Position numbers and translations under genes: made by a program. Positions 49,834 through 55,594 of a DNA stretch of 55,594 nt are shown piece after piece. The notes below the pieces were generated by a model. That model saw only the letters and a program-made list of their open reading frames with translations. It was not told the origin of the DNA and made no database searches. The DNA lies in the NCBI RefSeq assembly GCF_007827595.1, contig NZ_VISR01000045.1, positions 1-55,594 on the forward strand, given 5' to 3'. Source of the stretch: Streptomyces sp. BK340 (GTDB taxonomy: Bacteria; Actinomycetota; Actinomycetes; Streptomycetales; Streptomycetaceae). Numbering within the stretch: the stretch's first letter is position 1; each line of letters begins with the position of its first letter.

Positions 49834-52611
49834 ATGTCCAGATCGCGGAGTGCTGCCTTCATGGGGCGCGCCCGTGAGCGGATCGAACTCGACGCCCTGC
49901 TCGCCGACGCCCGTCACGGGGCCGGCTCGGTCCTGGTCATCCGCGGCGAAGCCGGCATCGGCAAGACAGCCCTGATGCAGTACTGCGCACGTCAGGCGTT
50001 CGGGTTCCAGGTCCGGGAGGTCTGCGGCGTCGAGTCGGAGATGGAGCTGCCGTTCGCCGCGCTCCACCAGCTGTGCGCGCCGATGCTCGACCGGCTCGAC
50101 GTCCTGCCGGCTCCCCAGCAGCAGGCGATCCGGGTGGCCTTCGGGCTGGCTGGCGGAAGTCCTCCGGATCCGTTCATCGTCGGCCTGGCGACGCTCGGCC
50201 TGCTGTCCGAGGTCGCGGCCGAGCAGCCGCTGGTCTGCCTGGTCGACGACGCCCAGTGGCTGGACAGCGTGTCCAAGCAGGTGCTCGGGTTCGTCGGCCG
50301 GAGGCTGAACGCCGAGTCCGTGCTGCTGTTGTTCGCCGTGCGGTCAGACGCCGGGGACGCCGATGACCCGGGGTTCGCCGCGTTGCCGGGCCTGACGCTC
50401 GGCGGGCTGACCGACGAGGACGCGCGCGAGCTGCTGACCGCGACCGTTCCCGGGCGTCTGGAGGGACGGGTCCGCGACCGGCTGATCGCCGAGACCCGCG
50501 GGAACCCGCTGGCCCTGGTGGAGCTGGCCGGCGGGATGAGCCCGGAGGAGCTGGCTGGCGGCTTCGCCAGCCGGCCGTCCATGACCGGCATGCTGCACGA
50601 CCTCTACCTGCAGCGGATCGCGGGCCTGCCCGAGGCAGCGCGGCTGTTCCTGGTGCTGGCCGCGGCCGACCCGACCGCCGACCCCGTACTCGTGTGGCGT
50701 GCGGCGCGCGCCCTGGGCCTGGGACGCGAGGAGGCCGCGGCCGCCGAGGCGGAGCAGTTGCTCGTCATCGATTCGTTGGTGCGCTTCCGGCATCCGCTGG
50801 TGCGGTCGGCGGCGTATGCGGCAGGTAGCCCGGAGCAGCGCCGAACCGCGCACCTGGCGCTCGCCGAGGCGACGGATCCGCAGGCCGATCCCGAACGCCG
50901 GCTGTCGCACCGGGCCGCAGCCGCCACCGCGCCGGACGAGGACATCGCCGTAGAGCTCGAGCGGGCGGCGGGACGGGCCGAGGCCCGCGGCGGCTTGTCG
51001 GCCGCCGCCGGGTTCCTGCAGCGGGCGGCGACGCTCACCGAGCGTCCCGGTACGCGGGCGGACCGTACGCTGGCGGCCGCGTCGGCACACCTGCAGGCGG
51101 GCTCGCTGCAGACCGCCGCAGGGCTGGCGGCCGAAGCCGAGGCGGACGCGGACACCGACCTGCAGCGGGCCCTGGTGGCGCGGCTGCGGGGCCAGATCGA
51201 CTGGGCCACGGCCCCCGGGCGGTCAGCCCCGGTGCAGCTCCTGCGGGTCGCGACGCAGCTCGACGGGCTCGACGCGGGTCTGGCGCGGGAGACCTACCTC
51301 GACGCTTGGGCCGCTTCCCTGGTCGCCGGCCGGTTCACCGAATCCGGCGGGCATCTTCCGGGGGTGTCACGGGCGACCCTGCAGTCGCGGGCCCTGGCGG
51401 AGCCGTCGCCCGGCCCGGCCCACCTGTTGCTGCGCGGCCTGGCGACCCTGATCGACGAAGGGCCGTCCGCCGCGGCTACGAGCCTGCGTCAGGCCGTCGA
51501 CGCGTTCGTGCACGACCCCGATCCCGGCTGGTTCCAGAAAGGCGCCAACCTCGTCGCGACGGCCGCCGTCCTGCTGTGGGACTTCGACACCTTCGCCCTG
51601 CTGAGCGGCCGATGGACGGAGCACGCCCGCGCATCGGGCGCCCTGGGCCCGCTGGTCGGTTCCCTTGGCGTGCAGGAGCTGGTCACCACGTGGAGCGGGG
51701 ACCTGAAGGCGGCAGCGGCGCTACGGAACGAGGGCGAGACGATCGCCGAGGCGACCGGGACGAGGATGTTCCCGTTGGGAGCAGCGCTGCTCGCCGCATA
51801 CCGGGGCCGCGTGGACGAGGCCGTCCCGCTGATCGAGGCGACGGCCGCCGCCGCGGTCGAGCGCGGCGAGGGCATCTCCTTGCAGGCCGCGCACTGGACG
51901 CAAGCGGTGCTGCGCAACGGACTCGGCCAGTACGCCGAAGCGGTGGCAGCCGCGGAGCGGGCCGTCGACGAGACGTACCTGCCGCAAATCACCTGGTGGG
52001 TGCTCCCCGAACTGATCGAGGCGGCCGTCCGCGCCGGAAAGCGGGACGTCGCCGAGCAGGCGCTGCGACGACTGACCGGACACGCGGGCGACTCGGACTG
52101 GCCGGTAGGTATCGAGAGCCGATGCCGAGCCCTGCTCACCGACGGCACCGAAGCAGAGCCGCTGTACGCCGCGGCCATCGCGCTGCTCGACCGCACGCTG
52201 CTGCGCCCCGAAGCCGCACGGGCACGGCTGCTGTACGGCGAGTGGCTGCGCCGCGAGCAACGGCCCACTGACGCTCGTGACCAGCTCAGGGCCGCCCACG
52301 AACGGTTCTCCGCCATGGGCGCGGAGGCGTTCGCCGAGCGGGCCCGCCGCGAGCTGGCCGCGGCCGGCGAGAAGATCCGCAGACCGGAGTCCCAGGCCGC
52401 CACCGGGCTCACGTCGCAAGAGGAGCACATTGCGCGCCTGGCCCGGGACGGACGCACCAACCCGGAGATCGGTGCCGAGCTGTTCATCAGCGCGCGGACC
52501 GTCGAATGGCACCTGCGGAAGATCTACATCAAGCTCGGCATCACGTCACGCAGAGCCTTGCGGGAGGCGCTGCCAGCCCTGGGCGACGGATCCTCAGCCG
52601 GGCCGCGCTAG
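49834..52611 (+). CDS. LAL-type LuxR-family regulator
   Basis: A 925-residue regulator. The N-terminal AAA/STAND ATPase has Walker A GEAGIGKT (38-45) and Walker B LVCLVDDAQW near 140. The centre is helical-repeat, TPR/MalT-like. The C-terminal LuxR HTH (about 862-918) reads LTSQEEHIARLARDGRTNPE and FISARTVEWHLRKIYIKLGI. The ATG at 49834 is preferred; it is seven bases after TACCCT, so it may be leaderless. An in-frame ATG at 49792 is possible. It is divergent from the AKR-AKR-SDR-NTF2 run with a 234-bp gap, the usual place for a pathway-specific activator. Confidence 0.88.
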   Translation: MSRSRSAAFMGRARERIELDALLADARHGAGSVLVIRGEAGIGKTALMQYCARQAFGFQVREVCGVESEMELPFAALHQLCAPMLDRLDVLPAPQQQAIRVAFGLAGGSPPDPFIVGLATLGLLSEVAAEQPLVCLVDDAQWLDSVSKQVLGFVGRRLNAESVLLLFAVRSDAGDADDPGFAALPGLTLGGLTDEDARELLTATVPGRLEGRVRDRLIAETRGNPLALVELAGGMSPEELAGGFASRPSMTGMLHDLYLQRIAGLPEAARLFLVLAAADPTADPVLVWRAARALGLGREEAAAAEAEQLLVIDSLVRFRHPLVRSAAYAAGSPEQRRTAHLALAEATDPQADPERRLSHRAAAATAPDEDIAVELERAAGRAEARGGLSAAAGFLQRAATLTERPGTRADRTLAAASAHLQAGSLQTAAGLAAEAEADADTDLQRALVARLRGQIDWATAPGRSAPVQLLRVATQLDGLDAGLARETYLDAWAASLVAGRFTESGGHLPGVSRATLQSRALAEPSPGPAHLLLRGLATLIDEGPSAAATSLRQAVDAFVHDPDPGWFQKGANLVATAAVLLWDFDTFALLSGRWTEHARASGALGPLVGSLGVQELVTTWSGDLKAAAALRNEGETIAEATGTRMFPLGAALLAAYRGRVDEAVPLIEATAAAAVERGEGISLQAAHWTQAVLRNGLGQYAEAVAAAERAVDETYLPQITWWVLPELIEAAVRAGKRDVAEQALRRLTGHAGDSDWPVGIESRCRALLTDGTEAEPLYAAAIALLDRTLLRPEAARARLLYGEWLRREQRPTDARDQLRAAHERFSAMGAEAFAERARRELAAAGEKIRRPESQAATGLTSQEEHIARLARDGRTNPEIGAELFISARTVEWHLRKIYIKLGITSRRALREALPALGDGSSAGPR

Positions 52612-52644
52612 GTCTGGCCAGCTCCGGGGTAGAGGTCCGCCGCC

Positions 52645-53406
52645 TCACCAGGCCTGATCCGCCGCCCGGACGAGGATTTCGTTCACCGCGACGCGGTGCG
52701 GGCTGGCAACGATGAACGCCACGCTGCGCGCCACGTCCTCCGGCGCCAGACGCTCGATCTGCCGGACCTGCGCCTCGCCGCCGGCGCGTTGCTCCTGCGG
52801 CGCCTGCGGGGTATGTCCGATGCCCACGGTACCGGGCACGACCACGCTCACCCGGATCCGCTGCGGCTGCAGCTCCTGCCGCAGAGACTCGGAGAAGGCC
52901 ACCACGCCAGCCATGGTCATGGAGTAGACGGCCGTCCCGGGGCGAGCCACCCGCCCTGCGGTCGAGCCGATGTTGACGACATCGGCCACGTGCCGCGGGT
53001 CCGAGGCAGCGGCTTTCGCCAGGTGCGGTTGCGCGGCCTGGGTGACGTAGAGCAGCCCCAACTGGTTGACCGCCACCATCCGCTCCCACTCGCCCGGCGG
53101 GGCGTCCTCGACGGGGCCGACGAGCATGGCGCCAGCGTTGTTGACCACGGTGTCCAACCGACCGAAGCGGGCCACGGTCTTCTCCACCGCCCGGCCCACC
53201 TGCCCTCGGTCGGTCACATCCGCCTCGACACACAGCGCGGGAGGGCCCACGTCGAGCACCTGCCGTGCCACGGCCTCCAGACGGTCGCGCCGCCGCGCCA
53301 CCAGGGCGACCGCGGCTCCCTGCTGCGCGAGCGCGACGGCAGTCGCCGCGCCAATGCCGCTACTGGCCCCGGTGACCAGGACCACGGTGCCATCCAGTCG
53401 CTCCAT
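52645..53406 (-). CDS. SDR-family protein lacking the catalytic lysine
   Basis: A 253-residue short-chain dehydrogenase-like protein. TGASSGIG (12-19) and NNAG (89-92) are intact. Ser148 (VNIGSTAGRV) and Tyr161 are present, but the YxxxK motif reads YSMTM: Met165 replaces the lysine that lowers the tyrosine pKa and holds the ribose. RVSVVVPGTVGIGHTP follows. The ATG at 53406 has GGAAGAGG upstream. It converges on the LuxR regulator. It may have weak or altered activity or act as a binding protein. The replacement needs two base changes from AAG, unless sequence error. Confidence 0.82.
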   Translation of the reverse strand: MERLDGTVVLVTGASSGIGAATAVALAQQGAAVALVARRRDRLEAVARQVLDVGPPALCVEADVTDRGQVGRAVEKTVARFGRLDTVVNNAGAMLVGPVEDAPPGEWERMVAVNQLGLLYVTQAAQPHLAKAAASDPRHVADVVNIGSTAGRVARPGTAVYSMTMAGVVAFSESLRQELQPQRIRVSVVVPGTVGIGHTPQAPQEQRAGGEAQVRQIERLAPEDVARSVAFIVASPHRVAVNEILVRAADQAW

Positions 53407-53650
53407 GATCGCCTCTTCCCACTTCTGCTCCGCCCGTGCTCCAGCGCGGCCGGTGTCCTCTGCCGAGCATGCTCCCGGCCCGGCGGTGTGGGACCCGGGA
53501 CGTCCCTGGTCCCACACCCGGGTGGCCATCGGTGCGCGGTGCGACGGTGGGCGGCGCGACGGCCCTGCCCTGCCAGCAGCAGGGTGGCTCAGCCCATTGG
53601 GTGATCACTTTCAAGGGCTGGCCACCGCTGGTGCTGCATCGACGTGCCCA
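53407..53650. other. Intergenic, nothing recognised
   Basis: No gene or strong structure is visible. The transposon at the right edge of the window must end somewhere here, but I could not find its inverted repeat by eye. Confidence 0.3.
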
Positions 53651-54061
53651 CTAGATTCCTCGGGCATCCAGCTTGCGTCTCAGGACCAGCAGCTCGCCGT
53701 GGGCAGCTTCGAGAGCGGCCCGCAACTGAGTAACCTCCTCACGGTGTTTTCGACGGTCGGTTGCCAGTTGCTGGGTGAGCCGACGGACCAGGACGCTGGC
53801 AGCAGCTTGGGAGCCAGGATCGTGAGCCGCATCAGTGGGAGTGGCGTTGCGGCGCGATCGACGAAGGTATTCAACTTGGGGACGCAGGGTGGGATGTCGG
53901 TAGATGAAGTCGATGGATCCACCTGCCGCCCGGGCGATGGAGGCGACGCTCACGGTTTGCTGCGACGCGCGGGCCTGTCGCAGCGCTTTCTCGACGGCAC
54001 TCTCGGCTTGCTTCCGACGCTGCTCGGTGGCCTTCGCAAGAGCCTCAAGGCTGCGGCTCAT
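53651..54061 (-). CDS. DUF6262-like transposon accessory protein
   Basis: A 136-residue, highly charged helical protein: MSRSLEALAKATEQRRKQAE, then an HTH-like SVASIARAAGGSIDFIYRHP and a coiled coil (LVRRLTQQLATDRRKHREEV). This is the DUF6262/TnpC layout, usually the last gene of Tn554-like recombinase sets. The ATG at 54061 overlaps the TGA of the transposase upstream (ATGA), so the two are coupled. It probably binds DNA near the transposon end. Finding it next to a DDE transposase rather than tyrosine recombinases is unusual. Confidence 0.7.
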   Translation of the reverse strand: MSRSLEALAKATEQRRKQAESAVEKALRQARASQQTVSVASIARAAGGSIDFIYRHPTLRPQVEYLRRSRRNATPTDAAHDPGSQAAASVLVRRLTQQLATDRRKHREEVTQLRAALEAAHGELLVLRRKLDARGI

Positions 54062-55594
54062 GGCGCCTCCAGGGTGTCGTGGTCAGGGTCCTGTGGGAGC
54101 AGTCGTTGCGGAGCGCCGGCACCGCGCACGGCTGTGGTCGTGCCATCGCAGACTGTGGTGGGGGGTGTTTTCAGGGGTGTGGTGCGGGTGATCAGGCGCT
54201 GCTCGCCGGGGGTGGCGGTGCCGGTGTGGGCGCGGCGCATGAGCTGGTCGAGGGCGTCGGCGAGGTCGGCTTCGTGGGTGTCGCGGTCGCCGTGGCGGGC
54301 GGTGATGGTCTTGATGTGCTGCCAGGTGGCGCTGTTGAACGGCTGGTGGATGTGGTCGCGGTGGATCCACGGGATCTCTGCCAGAAGCCCGTCGGGCAGG
54401 CGGATCCAGACCTGGCGGGCGTCGTGGGGGTTGATGTGGATCTCCCACTTGCCGCCGCGGGAGGTGACGGGTGAGGGCTGGCCGCGGTAGGGGGCCAGGA
54501 TGTCCGCGTCGTAGGTGCGGTGATCGATGCGGATGCCGCGTTCGGTGATGGCCTGCCAGCGCACCGGCAGCAGTTCGAGGTAGTCGTCGCCGTTCAGGGG
54601 AAGGGCTACGTGGCCGGCCACGGCGATGAGGGCGGCCCACATCTGGTTCGGGGTGAGCGCCTTCTTGGGCAGGGTGGGGTGGCGCAGGCCCTCGTGGGGG
54701 CGGTGGTGGTAGTGGACGAGCCATTCGTCGAGCAGGTCCTGCAGTTGGGCGACGCTGAAGCAGGCCTCGGTTTCGGCGGCCGGCCCGCGGCGGGTGACGT
54801 CGGAGCCGGTGTAGCCGGGCAGGTGCTGGCACAGCAGCGCGTTGATGGTGCCGAAGGTGCGTTCCACGATGCCTTGGCGGCCGGGGCGTGGGGCGGGGTG
54901 GGCTGAATGCTGATGCCGAGGGTTTCGCAGGCGGCGGTGAACGCCGCGGACAGGTAGATCTTGCCCCGGTCGACGACGATCGTCTCGGGTACTGCCACCG
55001 GCCGGGCTGCCGCGCCCTCGAGCCGTTCGTTCAGGGTCAGGAGCCGTTGGAGCTGGGGGAGTTGGGCGTGGGCCAGGTGTAGGGCCTGGGGCCAGGTGGG
55101 GCGGGCCGGGTGGGGGACGGCCATCTCCGCCAGCAGCAGGGCCGCGTCCACGGCCTTGGTGCCGGCCGGGCGCAGGACGGCGGCGAGGATGGCGCGGGTG
55201 GCGACGTCGACGGCGATGGTGAGTTCGGGGCGGCCGGTGGTGCCGTCGTCGAAGACGGCTAGGACGTCCAGGCGGGTGGTGTCGATCTGCACCTGCTCGC
55301 CCGGGCGCAGCGCCGCGGTCGGAGTGAACGCCTGCCCGCCGGTGGGGGAGGGCAGAGTGCGGGCGGGGCGGTGGGGGTGTTCGGCGGGGCCGGCGAGCTG
55401 GTGGACGAGCCGGTAGAAGGTGGCCTGGGACGGTACCGGCACCGCGCCGCGCCCGTACCGGTCGTCCAGGATCTGCGTGACCAGAGGCGGGCGGGGTGTG
55501 CTGCGCGAGCGGCCGCGCGGGGAGGGCTGGAAGCCCGGGCAGCCGTGGCGGGCCCTTGCCCGGCCGACCTGGCGGCCGGACATCCGTGCCGCGG
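54058..55594 (-). pseudogene. DDE (rve/Mu-type) transposase, frameshifted, runs off window
   Basis: From the right edge the frame encodes LVTQILDDRYGRGAVPVPSQ (HTH), GEQVQIDTTRLDVLAVFDDG (first Asp) and ETIVVDRGKIYLSAAF (second Asp). At about 54890 the frame is lost: CCAAGG-CATCGTGG lacks one G. The other frame continues with VERTFGTINALLCQHLPGYT (the catalytic Glu), PHEGLRHPTLPKKALTPNQM and a Mu-C-like beta domain (WEIHINPHDARQVWIRLPDG), to the stop at 54058. One restored base gives an intact transposase of at least 500 residues. The 5' end lies outside the window. Confidence 0.75.

Noticed and set aside
1..55594. CRISPR arrays, rRNA and tRNA genes
   Set aside because: No regularly spaced repeats and no cloverleaf or rRNA-like sequence were noticed. 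A covariance search was not possible here.

Overview
The window looks like a chromosomal segment of a Streptomyces-type actinomycete. GC content is very high, third codon positions are almost always G or C, GTG/TTG starts and GTGA/ATGA overlaps are common, and the gene families are typical of the group: SARP/AfsR and LAL regulators, a trypsin-NTPase-TPR cluster, a large secreted S8 peptidase and zinc-ribbon integrases. The density of broken transposases, truncated genes and chimeric ORFs suggests an accessory, recombination-prone region such as a chromosome arm or island.

Layout. 0.4-6.1 kb: an AAA/ABC-type ATPase, a SARP-BTAD/NB-ARC/TPR regulator, a small secreted protein and a short conserved protein. 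6.4-9.0 kb: a GNAT remnant abutting an ISL3-type element (27-bp inverted ends, frameshifted transposase, one passenger gene). 9.1-16.1 kb: a HEAT-repeat protein, an HTH gene coupled to a frameshifted and truncated zinc-ribbon integrase, a divergent NmrA/AraC pair, an acetyltransferase, and fragments of IS5, IS110 and recombinase genes. 16.1-24.8 kb: ABC-transporter fragments, a TrmB/LuxR-type regulator, a 1278-aa S8 peptidase followed by two decayed copies of its C-terminus, a striking G/C hairpin, and more IS debris.

25.0-37.3 kb is the most interesting part: three large paralogous proteins, each with a trypsin-like domain (intact His/Asp/Ser), a P-loop STAND-like NTPase and a TPR array. Two are preceded by small genes whose stop overlaps the big gene's start (a 65-aa disordered peptide, and a trypco2-type protein). 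The third is transcribed divergently from a 130-bp shared upstream region. The combination of protease, NTPase switch and TPR sensor, plus small partners, fits a regulated biological-conflict or signalling system; the function is inferred, not shown.

37.4-46.2 kb: a decayed coiled-coil gene, an ankyrin-repeat gene abutting an intact IS110 transposase, an IS3 fragment, a membrane protein, a truncated haem-oxygenase-like protein, a NarL-type two-component pair, a small membrane protein followed by a methyltransferase, and IS701/IS630 remnants. 46.2-53.4 kb: a minus-strand run AKR-AKR-SDR-NTF2-like, divergent from a LAL-type LuxR regulator that probably controls it, plus a second SDR that lacks the catalytic lysine. 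53.6 kb to the end: a DUF6262-like gene coupled to a frameshifted DDE transposase that runs off the window.
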